A stretch of DNA of 64,000 nt. Origin: Gammaproteobacteria bacterium (lineage in GTDB: Bacteria; Pseudomonadota; Gammaproteobacteria; SZUA-152). Positions 7,872 through 15,875 of the stretch are shown one piece after another. The stretch is taken from contig JAOUJW010000008.1 of the NCBI GenBank assembly GCA_029882975.1, forward strand, positions 1 through 64,000, in the 5' to 3' direction. The first letter of the stretch is position 1. Each line of letters begins with the position of its first letter. The notes below the pieces were generated by a model that saw only the letters and a program-made list of their open reading frames with translations, made no database searches and was not told where the DNA came from. A program made the translations under genes and the position numbers.

Positions 7872-9023
7872 ATGAATAAAACTATATCTGAAATACCCGA
7901 CACCTATTCCAAACAAAACAAACGGCATGAAATAAGTAGGGACCTACTATATGAACTTGTATGGTCATTTCCTTTAACCGTTTTGGCGAAACACTTCGGG
8001 ATATCTGATAGAGGTCTAGGGAAAGCTTGTGAAAGAGCACACATTCCGTTGCCTGGTCGTGGCTTTTGGGCTAAAGAACAAGCTGGATATGACTTAGAAA
8101 AAAAACCTTTACCTGAGTGTCCAGAAGAGTATTACGAGTATTTCCACTTTACCCCAAACGAGACAAGTTTTCCCGCGGACCTACCGAAGGAAGACGTACT
8201 TAGTGGAATAATACCTTTTGTTGCCCCTATTACTGAAACTGACTTTGCGGTTCCGATAATTAAAAAGGCCCAGAAATACTCAACGCAATTAAAGCCTGAT
8301 AGATATGGAAGAATATGCGCAAGATTCGGTGTCAAATTTAGTGTTCATCCTAAATCAGTTGATAGAGCACTACGCTTTCTAGACGCCCTAATCAAATCTA
8401 TGAGTAACTTGGGTCATAAGCATAAGACTGAAAAGAACGAGGCATCCACTTCAGGTTTTGTGGTAAACGGAAGCTTTGTTTCATATTCACTAGTGGAAAA
8501 ATCTAAACAGCAACTCTTAACAGAAGAAGAATACGAACGTAGAGTGGCGTCCCGTATTATCGCCCGAGACTCTGACAAATATAAGTATGTATCGACCGGT
8601 GTTTTCACATTCTCTATCGATAGTTACTGGGTGGGAAATGTTCGAAAGAGTTGGTCTGATACTCCAAACACTACCGTTGAAGACCAAATTGCCCCCATCA
8701 TTTATGCCTTTCAAAAGGGTGCCGAAAATATAAAGGAGGCAGAAAAGAAACGGAAGCAGCAAGAACAAGAATGGGAGAGAGAACGGCTTGATAGAGAAGC
8801 GGAACGAAGGCGCCAAAAAGAAGAGCAGGAAAGGTTAGATGCCCTGATTGCCGAAACCGATGCTTGGATAACTGCATGCAACATTCGGCAGTATGTTGAC
8901 GCACTATATAATCAAGCCAAATTGAACGGGGCTGTAAACAACGATCTAAAACAATGGGTTGAATGGGCGAGTGAAAAAGCGGATGAGATTGATCCATTAA
9001 ATCAGAAAGAGACCGAGAGTTGA
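7872..9023 (+). CDS. Unknown protein with N-terminal HTH and C-terminal coiled coil
   Basis: 383 residues. The region about 19-60 (ISRDLLYELVW, TVLAKHFGISDRGLGKACER, PLPGRGFWAK) is a recognisable helix-turn-helix-type motif found in uncharacterised proteins of phages and integrative elements. The middle is unassigned. About residues 275-325 form a charged coiled coil dominated by KKRKQQEQEWERERL. I know of no experimentally defined function. A DNA-binding role is inferred from the motif. Its stop overlaps the TTG start of a broken small gene. Confidence 0.6.
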   Translation: MNKTISEIPDTYSKQNKRHEISRDLLYELVWSFPLTVLAKHFGISDRGLGKACERAHIPLPGRGFWAKEQAGYDLEKKPLPECPEEYYEYFHFTPNETSFPADLPKEDVLSGIIPFVAPITETDFAVPIIKKAQKYSTQLKPDRYGRICARFGVKFSVHPKSVDRALRFLDALIKSMSNLGHKHKTEKNEASTSGFVVNGSFVSYSLVEKSKQQLLTEEEYERRVASRIIARDSDKYKYVSTGVFTFSIDSYWVGNVRKSWSDTPNTTVEDQIAPIIYAFQKGAENIKEAEKKRKQQEQEWERERLDREAERRRQKEEQERLDALIAETDAWITACNIRQYVDALYNQAKLNGAVNNDLKQWVEWASEKADEIDPLNQKETES

Positions 9024-9168
9024 TCCCGAGAGACTATTTCACTGAAAAAGAAACTGCCGAATATTGCTGCGTTGGTGCCACGAAGTTCAAGGAGAGTTAG
9101 TTCACGAATACGGGGTCTGCAACGGCAATTTCGGTAAGAAAAAGCTATATAGGAAATCCGATCTGTAG
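9020..9168 (+). pseudogene. Frameshifted excisionase-like gene
   Basis: From a TTG overlapping the preceding stop codon the frame reads LIPRDYFTEKETAEYCCVGA, TKFKES and then stops. One frame over, the text continues LVHEYGVCNGNFGKKKLYRK and SDL-stop. Joined, this gives a ~49-residue AlpA/Xis-like protein (EKETAEY, G-KKLYRKSDL). A one-base change near 9093-9100 explains the break. It is too short and damaged for a firm family call. Confidence 0.45.
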
Positions 9169-9218
9169 CGGTTAATTGAAACAGTGGCATTCAAAACAGA
9201 GAATCTGAGAGGTAACTT

Positions 9219-9434
9219 ATGACTGAAAACAATTATCCGATGGTGTGGGTGCGGACCAAGCGATTTAAAGAACTCCACGGTTGCACCGATGATCAAATGT
9301 ACTGGATGTGCGAAAACCTTTTTACCGAGGGTAAACACTACAAATATGTCAAGGTTGGCAAAAAGCGCCAGTTGAGGCTTAATATTGTCGAAATCGACCA
9401 ATGGTATGACAGACAAAAGAGCGTAGGCTCATGA
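9219..9434 (+). CDS. Small excisionase-like protein
   Basis: 71 residues, preceded by GAGAGG. The sequence has VWVRTKRFKELHGCTDDQM, a short helix-turn-helix, then KHYKYVKVGKKRQLRLNIVEIDQWY, the basic wing and hydrophobic end typical of phage excisionases. It overlaps the following 47-codon gene by 4 bp (ATGA). Together with its neighbours it forms a run of small Xis-like genes that lacks a nearby integrase. Confidence 0.6.
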   Translation: MTENNYPMVWVRTKRFKELHGCTDDQMYWMCENLFTEGKHYKYVKVGKKRQLRLNIVEIDQWYDRQKSVGS

Positions 9435-9574
9435 ATTGCCTGCCCATCCAATGGATTAGAAAAGAGAAGTTTTGCGAGATTTCAGGGATAACGCTGAAAG
9501 CCGTTAACAAGAAAATTGAAAACGGCGCCGGAGGAAGGAAGAATACAATCTTTGGATTTCAGAATGCTGATTGA
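9431..9574 (+). CDS. Short excisionase-like protein, probably truncated
   Basis: 47 residues starting MNCLPIQWIRKEKFCEISGI followed by TLKAVNKKIENG. This resembles the N-terminus of the preceding protein (VWVRTKRFKELHGCTDDQM), so it appears to be a diverged copy. The expected basic wing after KIENG is missing; the frame instead runs AGGRKNTIFGFQNAD and stops, suggesting a frameshift. It overlaps the gene before by 4 bp. Confidence 0.4.
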   Translation: MNCLPIQWIRKEKFCEISGITLKAVNKKIENGAGGRKNTIFGFQNAD

Positions 9575-9607
9575 GCTAATAATCAACTTTATCAAGAGGA
9601 GGCATAT

Positions 9608-10087
9608 ATGGAAAAGCAAACAGTTCGCGATATCGGTGTTGGTGCTGCTGGCTCTGTAGTTGCAACGATATTGCTATTGTTAACAGCAAACACAGTAGGT
9701 TTATTCAAGAAATCTCTTGACAGCACTCAAGTAAGCGAAGCTGCAAATGAAATAGTCAACAAACATTCTGACATTTTGGCTGGGAAGTTAAAGAACGACC
9801 CAAAATTTATCCAGCTTGTAAAGGGTGAAAAGGGCCTCCCTGGGCCGCAGGGTGTTGCCGGACCGCAAGGTGCTGCAGGCCCCCCTGGATCTTCCTCAAT
9901 CTTTCTAAAGGCTGGGAACAACGGTTCAGCTATTTGTAATGATTTCTGTGGTCGCTTTGGTGCTGCATGTATCGGAGGACTCCCTGCTAGCGGCGAGAAA
10001 ACCATAAAGAATACCGATATGTTTGGTTGCGGGACAAAACGTCATTTACACAATAACATGATCTGTGTGTGCGCAAAAAATATTTAA
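9608..10087 (+). CDS. Membrane-anchored collagen-like protein
   Basis: 159 residues behind a strong GAGGAGG site. The first 35 residues include a glycine-rich hydrophobic segment (about 10-30, SVVATILLLLTANTVGLF) that could anchor or export the protein. A region of about 40 residues follows, then eight or so Gly-X-Y triplets (GEKGLPGPQGVAGPQGAAGP), then a C-terminal domain with seven cysteines (CNDFCGRFGAACIGG and MICVCAKNI). Collagen-like triplets with a small globular head occur in phage fibre proteins and in bacterial surface proteins. The short repeat suggests a trimerisation stalk. The function is unknown; the cysteine pattern suggests disulphides outside the cytoplasm. Confidence 0.65.
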   Translation: MEKQTVRDIGVGAAGSVVATILLLLTANTVGLFKKSLDSTQVSEAANEIVNKHSDILAGKLKNDPKFIQLVKGEKGLPGPQGVAGPQGAAGPPGSSSIFLKAGNNGSAICNDFCGRFGAACIGGLPASGEKTIKNTDMFGCGTKRHLHNNMICVCAKNI

Positions 10088-10165
10088 AACTTTTGACTTA
10101 AGATTTTATCCATTCCACAACTCCACTGATCGCGATTTAGTTATTTAGGGCAGTAACGACACAAA

Positions 10166-10196
10166 CATCAACCCCGGCACTTGGCCGGGGTTGATG
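10166..10196 (+). terminator. Strong hairpin terminator
   Basis: CATCAACCCCGGC and its exact complement GCCGGGGTTGATG form a 13-bp stem with a 5-base loop, followed by cttt. It stands between the convergent collagen-like gene and the 70-residue gene and could serve both. Confidence 0.7.
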
Positions 10197-10202
10197 CTTT
10201 AG

Positions 10203-10415
10203 TCACTTTTTGATTTCCGCACACTCGGAAACTAGTCCCTGTATTTCACAAAATGCTTCCTCGGCTTTATCGATATGTGCCAACATAGCGTTAGCTACAC
10301 TTTGTGCCTCCTGGTTGTCCGGGTCTACATGTGATACCCAGTAGCACATAGCCTTTAGTGGAGATATTGCGTCTCGAAACTGAGATTCGAATTTTCGGGC
10401 GGTTTCAATGCTCAT
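10203..10415 (-). CDS. Unknown small helical protein
   Basis: 70 residues, start MSIETARKFESQFRDAISPL, preceded by GGGGGTG. It is predicted helical from composition (VANAMLAHIDKAEEAFCEIQ). It overlaps the upstream 123-residue gene by 4 bp, so the two are translationally coupled. I recognise no family. Confidence 0.5.
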   Translation of the reverse strand: MSIETARKFESQFRDAISPLKAMCYWVSHVDPDNQEAQSVANAMLAHIDKAEEAFCEIQGLVSECAEIKK

Positions 10416-10783
10416 TTTGCACCCCCATTCAGTTCGGCTTCCCTTTGCTTCAGATACTCACCAACTGCGTATCGAAGTTCGCCGGAGGAATTAAAAATGA
10501 GGGTCATTGCCGCGTTAATGCAGTCAACAATCTCAAAGGTCAAATTATTGACTTTGTTAGATAACGCTTGTCGCAAGAGCGAGTGTGCTTCCGACAAATC
10601 ATGGTCGATATTGCTGGTTGCGTCTTTAAGATCCCATTCTTTGCTCATGCCGCACCCCCTGAGACTAAAAATAGCCAGGTTGACCAGGATCAGTACTGCG
10701 GTAATCCATGAAAGAGTGTGGGTGGTTATTGCTATACGGTCTCTGCGTTTTATGCTTTGTATAACTTCATTGAAATTATCCAT
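10412..10783 (-). CDS. Unknown single-pass membrane protein
   Basis: 123 residues with a GGAGAC site before the start. A basic N-terminus (SIKRRDR) precedes one transmembrane segment (about 23-41, LSWITAVLILVNLAIFSL). The rest is a soluble helical domain containing SEAHSLLRQALSNKVN. The arrangement suggests a membrane-anchored cytoplasmic or periplasmic helper. Holin or spanin roles were considered, but nothing specific supports them. It is co-transcribed with the 70-residue gene. Confidence 0.5.
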   Translation of the reverse strand: MDNFNEVIQSIKRRDRIAITTHTLSWITAVLILVNLAIFSLRGCGMSKEWDLKDATSNIDHDLSEAHSLLRQALSNKVNNLTFEIVDCINAAMTLIFNSSGELRYAVGEYLKQREAELNGGAK

Positions 10784-10923
10784 GGTGAGTCTCCTATTGT
10801 TTTATTTCTGCCACCCATCAAGTGCTAAATTGATAAGGTGGCAAGCCGTACAGGTTAGCACTACCGCCCAATAGGATACGGCCCCCTTTCGAGGCCTGTA
10901 CAGCTCGCCAAAAACTACAGGCA

Positions 10924-10994
10924 CAAAAAAACGCGCTCAAGGCACGTTGAGCCTACTGGTTTCGGGGTGCTAATCCCGGCTGGATATAGCCAGC
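10924..10994 (-). ncRNA. Candidate small RNA or leader with terminator
   Basis: On the minus strand a promoter-like pair TTGACT (11024-11029) and TAGGAT (11002-11007) with a 16-bp spacer is followed by a hairpin GCTGG/CCAGC, a possible CGGG/CCCG stem, and then GCTCAA/TTGAGC, GCG and seven T. That is a promoter, two or three stems and an intrinsic-terminator-like end within about 110 bp. It could be a ~70-nt regulatory RNA or an attenuated leader for the 123-residue gene 140 bp downstream. The terminator stem is only 6 bp, so confidence is low. Confidence 0.35.
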
Positions 10995-11203
10995 TAATAC
11001 AATCCTAGCACTCCCACAGCACGAGTCAAGTGTAAGTTTTGTTAGTTGAGAATAACGAAAAGTTTCGCCCATTCAATGACGTATTTCCTTCGACACTAGA
11101 TGGCTAGCCATGATTTTCATTGAGCTGGCATTTTTGTGGTATAAGGATAATTTTGCAGTGGTTGTAGGAAGTGATAAACCAAACCAACTTTTGGGAGAGG
11201 ATT

Positions 11204-12298
11204 ATGACATCAAGAATCGTCGTAGTGGTAGTTGTCTCAATGTTTTATGCAGGACTTACTACCGGTGCCTCAGAAATTGGTGAGTCGAAAGGAAAATCTG
11301 CAACAATTAAAAATATTGAGTCTGAGATGAATTCTGGCACTGACAGTGTCGTAACCAGCCAAAAGAACAGCTCATCTCCTGAGTCTAGTTATTCTAAAAT
11401 ATTCTCTAACGTACCTCCTGTTGAGTCGTATATAGAGATATTATACGTTATATTCACTATTTTAGTCACTTGGGGTTTGTATAGAGTTAACAAAGCCCAA
11501 CGATACGACGCGCTTATGAACCACTATTCGCAAATACATCAAAATGTATGGAGTGAATCAGTTGCCGACGTTAGATTATGGCTATTGCATGATGACTCGT
11601 ACAAACGGGAGATCGAAAATATATTAATGCGTAGAAACAACCTAGAAACACAAGAACAACATCTTGGGCTAACTGCTAGCGAGTACAAAAAGTTAGATAA
11701 ATTAGACAACTTTATAAATGTAATACAACGATCAGAACTTTTACCTGAATTCATCAGGAGCCGGGATCGAAGCATGGGAGTGCCATATTTTGATTGGTGG
11801 ATAGAAGCGTTAATTGAGAAAAATCGATCTGAAGTAATTAAATACATTGAGTACCACTACTCAAAACTTCACAAAACCATACAAAGAACCGCTGACAAAC
11901 TCGGCGTTGAGACGACATCTCTTTCCGATGAATGTAGTTACGATTACCTTTATTCAAAAATAAATTGTTGGGTAAAGAAATATTCAGACTATATTGCCGA
12001 CACCAACACCGCCGAAAAGAGAGATTCAACAACGCATGACAGGAGAGAGAAATTTCGAATTGACCATAGTATAAAAAATATAAATACAAATACTGATGAT
12101 ATAGCAGTGGGGCAGGAAAATAAAATTATTACTTTCACTTGCTCCAATAATATGCGGCACTTTGTACAATTAAAGAAAATCGCAAATACGAACCCAACAT
12201 ATTCCGTTAAAGACAGTAACGACGTATGCAAAACGACCCCTGTCTATGTGGATGATACCAACGTTAAAATACATTATGACCCAGATTGCAGAAGTTGA
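11204..12298 (+). CDS. Unknown membrane protein with signal-like N-terminus
   Basis: 364 residues from the ATG preceded by GGGAGAGG; an upstream in-frame start 33 bases earlier lacks a good site and would bury the hydrophobic leader. The N-terminus (TSRIVVVVVVSMFYAGLTT) looks like a signal peptide or anchor. A second membrane segment lies near 80-100 (SYIEILYVIFTILVTWGLY). The remainder is a hydrophilic helical domain with DWWIEALIEKNRSEVIKYIE. The gene stands alone and reads opposite to its neighbours. Base composition is AT-rich. I recognise no family, although DUF4760-like membrane proteins have a comparable plan. Confidence 0.6.
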   Translation: MTSRIVVVVVVSMFYAGLTTGASEIGESKGKSATIKNIESEMNSGTDSVVTSQKNSSSPESSYSKIFSNVPPVESYIEILYVIFTILVTWGLYRVNKAQRYDALMNHYSQIHQNVWSESVADVRLWLLHDDSYKREIENILMRRNNLETQEQHLGLTASEYKKLDKLDNFINVIQRSELLPEFIRSRDRSMGVPYFDWWIEALIEKNRSEVIKYIEYHYSKLHKTIQRTADKLGVETTSLSDECSYDYLYSKINCWVKKYSDYIADTNTAEKRDSTTHDRREKFRIDHSIKNINTNTDDIAVGQENKIITFTCSNNMRHFVQLKKIANTNPTYSVKDSNDVCKTTPVYVDDTNVKIHYDPDCRS

Positions 12299-12452
12299 AA
12301 TTTCTGGCGGGACACGAGAATTGATTTTAACCCCACTTTCCGCCTCCTGTACGTAGCGTATCCGGCATTACTATCAAAAGTAAGGCGAGCGTTGTTTGAA
12401 TGCTGTACCCTGTCAGTGGGTCTACTGAGACCGCTTTGCCCTGTGTTCCCAA

Positions 12453-12953
12453 TCAATCGTGTCGATAGATCCCCTTTGCGATATCTTCGGCAGCATCTGT
12501 AACATCTGACCGAACAACTCTATCGGCTATTGACCCACTGGCTCCGCCAAAACCGTTTTGCCATGTTGCACCAATGATGATTTTCCCGGTGTCTGAGGAA
12601 ATTACTTTAACGGATATGCTTTGAGGGTGTCTGTCGTATCCTGAGACCGTTCGGACTTGAAGTAGGCCATCAATCCCTTCTTCTTTTAGCTTCCGGATAT
12701 TTCTAGGTTCCAATATCTCAATTTCGGTTAGATTCAAACGGATCATCATACTGGAGACTTGTGCTGTGTCGAACACGTCAAAACCATACTTAACAAGCTC
12801 CAACCCGATTGCGTCGCCCAGTAGTCCGCGATTCGGGTACAGGGCTATTGTTTTTAAATCGGCCACTGGTGAGGATGAAACAGTCAATCTTGCCGGAGCG
12901 CACCCCAGTAAAATACTCGACAACGCTATACTAACGATGAGTTTATAGCCCAT
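12453..12953 (-). CDS. Putative lipoprotein
   Basis: 166 residues. The N-terminus MGYKLIVSIALSSILLGCAP ends in a clear lipobox (LLGC), so Cys18 should be lipidated. The rest alternates strands and helices in a way seen in small TolB/CsgG-like periplasmic domains: ADLKTIALYPNRG, GLELVKYGFDVFDTAQV, GLLQVRTVSGYD and IIIGATWQNG. That resemblance is a guess from pattern only. It could be a lysogenic-conversion-type cargo gene. It is last in the leftward run of satellite genes and converges with the 364-residue gene. Confidence 0.6.
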   Translation of the reverse strand: MGYKLIVSIALSSILLGCAPARLTVSSSPVADLKTIALYPNRGLLGDAIGLELVKYGFDVFDTAQVSSMMIRLNLTEIEILEPRNIRKLKEEGIDGLLQVRTVSGYDRHPQSISVKVISSDTGKIIIGATWQNGFGGASGSIADRVVRSDVTDAAEDIAKGIYRHD

Positions 12954-13042
12954 ATTGTCCCTCCCGCTTGCAATCTATACAAACTACATTCCGATAGCAA
13001 GTCTACCTGGAACTGCGAATATGAATGTTGTAATTTTGTTGC

Positions 13043-13408
13043 TTATTTTGGGTTTTTCGGAGCTTGTTGATCCGGATCTGAATTGCGAATTTCGCTTTTA
13101 CTGATGGTAGCTTCCAATCCCAACAGCTCGGTAAGTCCCGAGTGATACGCCATTAATTTGTATTGGGCAACTATTCCATATCCGATCACTGTTGATAGCA
13201 TTACGGTACAGGCTACCATCGACAGGACTATTGCTTGTAAATCCAACAATCCGTTTGAATATATAAAGACCCCAGCGACTACTAACAAACACAAGCTACT
13301 ATATGCAACAAACCCATATACCATCCGTTTGCAGGCTTTCTCTGTTCGGACTACAAGCTCTCCAAGTTCCAGGCTTAAATCCTGCTGAAAAGTTTTTCGA
13401 ATACTCAA
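13043..13408 (-). CDS. Unknown two-segment membrane protein
   Basis: 121 residues with two hydrophobic segments (about 31-52, VYGFVAYSSLCLLVVAGVF, and 58-82, IVLSMVACTVMLSTVIGYG) after an amphipathic N-terminal helix. The C-terminus is polar. Size and topology would fit a phage holin-like protein or an immunity membrane protein, but nothing conclusive is seen. It follows the candidate virion protein by 21 bp on the same strand. Confidence 0.5.
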   Translation of the reverse strand: MSIRKTFQQDLSLELGELVVRTEKACKRMVYGFVAYSSLCLLVVAGVFIYSNGLLDLQAIVLSMVACTVMLSTVIGYGIVAQYKLMAYHSGLTELLGLEATISKSEIRNSDPDQQAPKNPK

Positions 13409-13429
13409 GAGTTTGCAACCAACATTAGA

Positions 13430-14125
13430 CTACAATTCGCCCCCGGCTTTTGCGCCGGCTAATGCACCGAGTTGCGCGCCTTCTTTACCCCCGAAGTAGG
13501 CACCAATGATAGTACCTACAACCATCCCCACGGCTTGGCCTTTCCCTTTCGCTTCCTCTGCGGCCAGTTGAGCCTCAAAACGTTGAGCGGCTTCGAGCGC
13601 GTTATTCAGTCCCGCTTGTACGTTGGCCCCTATATTGGATTCAAAGTTACTCTGAGCCAGCATGGTGTTATAGTAAGATTGTCGGGTTTTGTGCTGGGCG
13701 TCGATCAAAGCCAGTTCAATGTTAAGTTCTTGCAGCGTGGTTTTTGCTCTGAAATCCGCTTCCTGCTGTGAGAACTCCGCTTCACCACGCGAAAGTGCAT
13801 CCTGGGCAAACGAAGAGCCCAACACTCTGCGTCGAGACAGATTCTCTCTTATGTTCCCAATGGCTTGGCGTCTGCGGTTTCGAATGGATTGGACGCCGGT
13901 TTCAGTTAAACGCCCGAACCCCGGTTTGAGTTGACCCCTGATGCTCCCCAGTTCCGAGACATTAAGATCCGATGCAGACTTCAAGCTTCCCAATAAATCC
14001 GTGAGTTGCTGTGTTCTTTGGACGTTGGCCGAACCATTGTTCATGGTGACATTCAAGCCACCAGAGGAGAACCCTTTCGGCACAAATGGTTTGGGTTTAT
14101 CGCCGGATCCAAATAGACTTGCCAT
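13430..14125 (-). CDS. Candidate phage internal-virion / DNA-ejection-like protein
   Basis: 231 residues. It starts MASLFGSGDKPKPF, then a low-complexity N-terminal third and a long helical segment of about 110-200 rich in alanine, glutamine and glutamate (RGEAEFSQQEADFRAKTTLQ). The C-terminus is a glycine-zipper hydrophobic region (VGMVVGTIIGAYFGG and ALAGAKAGGEL). Long helix plus glycine-zipper tail is common in proteins that phages eject through the cell envelope. The position directly after a small terminase gene supports a virion role. The family call is by pattern only. Confidence 0.5.
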   Translation of the reverse strand: MASLFGSGDKPKPFVPKGFSSGGLNVTMNNGSANVQRTQQLTDLLGSLKSASDLNVSELGSIRGQLKPGFGRLTETGVQSIRNRRRQAIGNIRENLSRRRVLGSSFAQDALSRGEAEFSQQEADFRAKTTLQELNIELALIDAQHKTRQSYYNTMLAQSNFESNIGANVQAGLNNALEAAQRFEAQLAAEEAKGKGQAVGMVVGTIIGAYFGGKEGAQLGALAGAKAGGEL

Positions 14126-14153
14126 TCAGTTACTCCTCAAAGATTCTACCGAT

Positions 14154-14594
14154 TTACCTAATGCGACGGAAATTTCCTTCTGCACCCGTAGTTTCCTGTT
14201 TCGTTGCTTGCTCTTGGAACAATGCGTAATACCGCGCTAAAAACTCTTGAGCTTTTTGGCGGCTGGAAGGTGTTTGCCCGAACTTCGCTTCATTGGACCA
14301 CATTTTTATTAGCTCATCGGGAGTTACAATGTAGTTTTCCTCCAGTTCTTGCGCTTCCTGAGCGGCTTTGAGAAGACGCTGAACGCCCTGGTGACGTTTT
14401 AGAGTAGTGCCTTGTACAGCCAGTGACTTCTTTGTTCCGGCATAACCTGCGGCTCTACAAGCAGCCCACGCGGGGGCTACACCATCCATCACGGCTTTCA
14501 CATAGGCCACTTGTCGTTCTGTGCAACCGAATGGTTTCTCCCCAACGGTTTCCCAGAATTCCTCAAGTGTGGTCAGCGGTTTTTCTTCGTCCAT
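14154..14594 (-). CDS. Terminase small subunit (TerS)
   Basis: 146 residues. The central section (about 22-78) is typical of Terminase_2-type small subunits: TERQVAYVKAVMDGVAPAWA, then CRAAGYAG, then AVQGTTLKRHQGVQRLLKAA, a helix-turn-helix that recognises the packaging site. The C-terminal part (TPDELIKMWSNEAKFGQTPS) resembles the oligomerisation end. Small subunits normally pair with a large ATPase/nuclease subunit; none is found within the window. A lone terS beside an integrase, AlpA and a replication protein is the arrangement by which PICI satellites redirect a helper phage's packaging. A decayed prophage is the alternative. Confidence 0.75.
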   Translation of the reverse strand: MDEEKPLTTLEEFWETVGEKPFGCTERQVAYVKAVMDGVAPAWAACRAAGYAGTKKSLAVQGTTLKRHQGVQRLLKAAQEAQELEENYIVTPDELIKMWSNEAKFGQTPSSRQKAQEFLARYYALFQEQATKQETTGAEGNFRRIR

Positions 14595-15171
14595 TTCTCA
14601 GCCTTTTAAAATTACTAAGCATCGGAAAAAGTTTAGCGCAATATTATACAAATTACCAATATAAACAATGTGTTACATTAACCCTTCTTAACAGAGATTA
14701 ACGGATAGCTGAATAAACTTGAAGCACGAACAAAAATCTAAGGAACTCTCCAAGACAAGATAAGGTGAACATGGTGAACCTGCGAGTTATTAATAATTCA
14801 GGAAGCTTTACATAATTTCCCGGCGGAAAAATTTAGTGAATTAGTGAAAATCGGCTGGATATATGGTGGGTGACTGCGTGTACGCCTAAGGCCCTAGGGG
14901 GTGGCCCCCGGCCTCTGCTTTGCCTTATAATAATCTATCACTTAGCGTTATATTCAATGACTTAGCGATCTATTTAACATAATGGTGATTACACGCACTT
15001 CCCTGTAAATTCAATAACTTATAGTACACCTCCATGTTACTCAGCACACCTGTTAAACATGCAAATATCCTATCTCATTGAATTATTTATAAATAAAGTC
15101 ACAGTGAAAATTGCTGCCTAATATTCACCATAAATTCTTAATTGCAGCTATAAACATTAGGCAAGCGCCTA
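14595..15171. other. AT-rich gene-free gap, candidate origin or packaging site
   Basis: About 577 bp with no gene. It holds short direct repeats: GGTGAAC twice near 14763-14780, TTAGTGAA twice near 14833-14848, and ACTTAGCG twice near 14940-14966. A G/C hairpin CTAGGGGG-tgg-CCCCCGG stands near 14892-14912 within otherwise AT-rich DNA. The gap lies between the replication genes and terS, where a satellite origin and cos or pac site would be expected. No function is demonstrated. Confidence 0.35.
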
Positions 15172-15459
15172 CTAAATAACACTCAACCAATAGTTCCTCG
15201 CCCATTTGCCGCCTGGTACCTGTTTCCACTCCACGTCCACATTAAAGCGCGATAGCTCCTTTAGTACATTGGATTTCTTAACGGGTACTGTGGTGCCTTC
15301 CACAATGTAACCGTCCGAGATCTCTTGGATTACGTTAATGTAGTAACTGGCTCTCGTGGTTGCCGGTATGATGTAGAATATCTGGTTGCCCGCCTGCCCC
15401 CGCAAATGGCGATCAGGTTTGAGATCTATGGATTTGGTCAATTGCAAACTTAGCTGCAT
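15172..15459 (-). CDS. Unknown small protein of the replication operon
   Basis: 95 residues starting MQLSLQLTKSIDLKPDRHLR. The middle is strand-rich (IFYIIPATTRASYYINVIQE, GYIVEGTTVPVKKSN) and the end is WKQVPGGKWARNYWLSVI. It overlaps the upstream gene by 10 bp and is last in the run starting with the DUF3987 gene, so a role in element replication or its control is likely. I recognise no family. Confidence 0.5.
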   Translation of the reverse strand: MQLSLQLTKSIDLKPDRHLRGQAGNQIFYIIPATTRASYYINVIQEISDGYIVEGTTVPVKKSNVLKELSRFNVDVEWKQVPGGKWARNYWLSVI

Positions 15460-15875
15460 ACTCTAATCTCGAGCAATTCATTCCCAAAGGTGTTGAAACA
15501 GAATTGCCTTGCATCCTCAAGGTTACAGCCAGGTGCTACCATTTTCAGCCAAGTCTCGGGGCTTGTATTTAGACGGTACTCATAGACCTTGATAGCTAAT
15601 CTGGCTTGTTTCTCCGCATCCTTTCTCGGGATGTTTGCCTCAAACTCCAAGATTGCCGCTCTTTCTTCAACTGCTTCCCGTATGTTTTCCCTAAGCTCGA
15701 CTTCTGTCGGTTTTGTCAGTCCTTCACATAGCGCTTTTTGAGATTTTTTGTTGTGTAACTTCAATCGTGTTAGCCACGTTAATTTTTCAGATTCCTTATC
15801 TGACCCACTGACAGAACTGACAGAACCCCCTTTTGGCGGTTTTGTCAGTTCGTCGTCTAGTGAATTCTCAAACAT
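15450..15875 (-). CDS. Unknown charged protein coupled to the DUF3987 gene
   Basis: 141 residues from the ATG that overlaps the DUF3987 stop codon by 8 bp (ATGTTTGA). A longer frame upstream is entirely inside the DUF3987 gene, so the short start is preferred. The protein is strongly helical and charged (ELRENIREAVEERAAILEFE, PRKDAEKQARLAIKVYEYRL) and starts with a polar linker (KPPKGGSVSSVSGSD). It may assist the replication protein. No family is recognised. Confidence 0.5.
   Translation of the reverse strand: MFENSLDDELTKPPKGGSVSSVSGSDKESEKLTWLTRLKLHNKKSQKALCEGLTKPTEVELRENIREAVEERAAILEFEANIPRKDAEKQARLAIKVYEYRLNTSPETWLKMVAPGCNLEDARQFCFNTFGNELLEIRVCS

Noticed and set aside
9608-10087. Complete phage tail fibre
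   Set aside because: Too short, with an N-terminal membrane segment and no tail genes around it.
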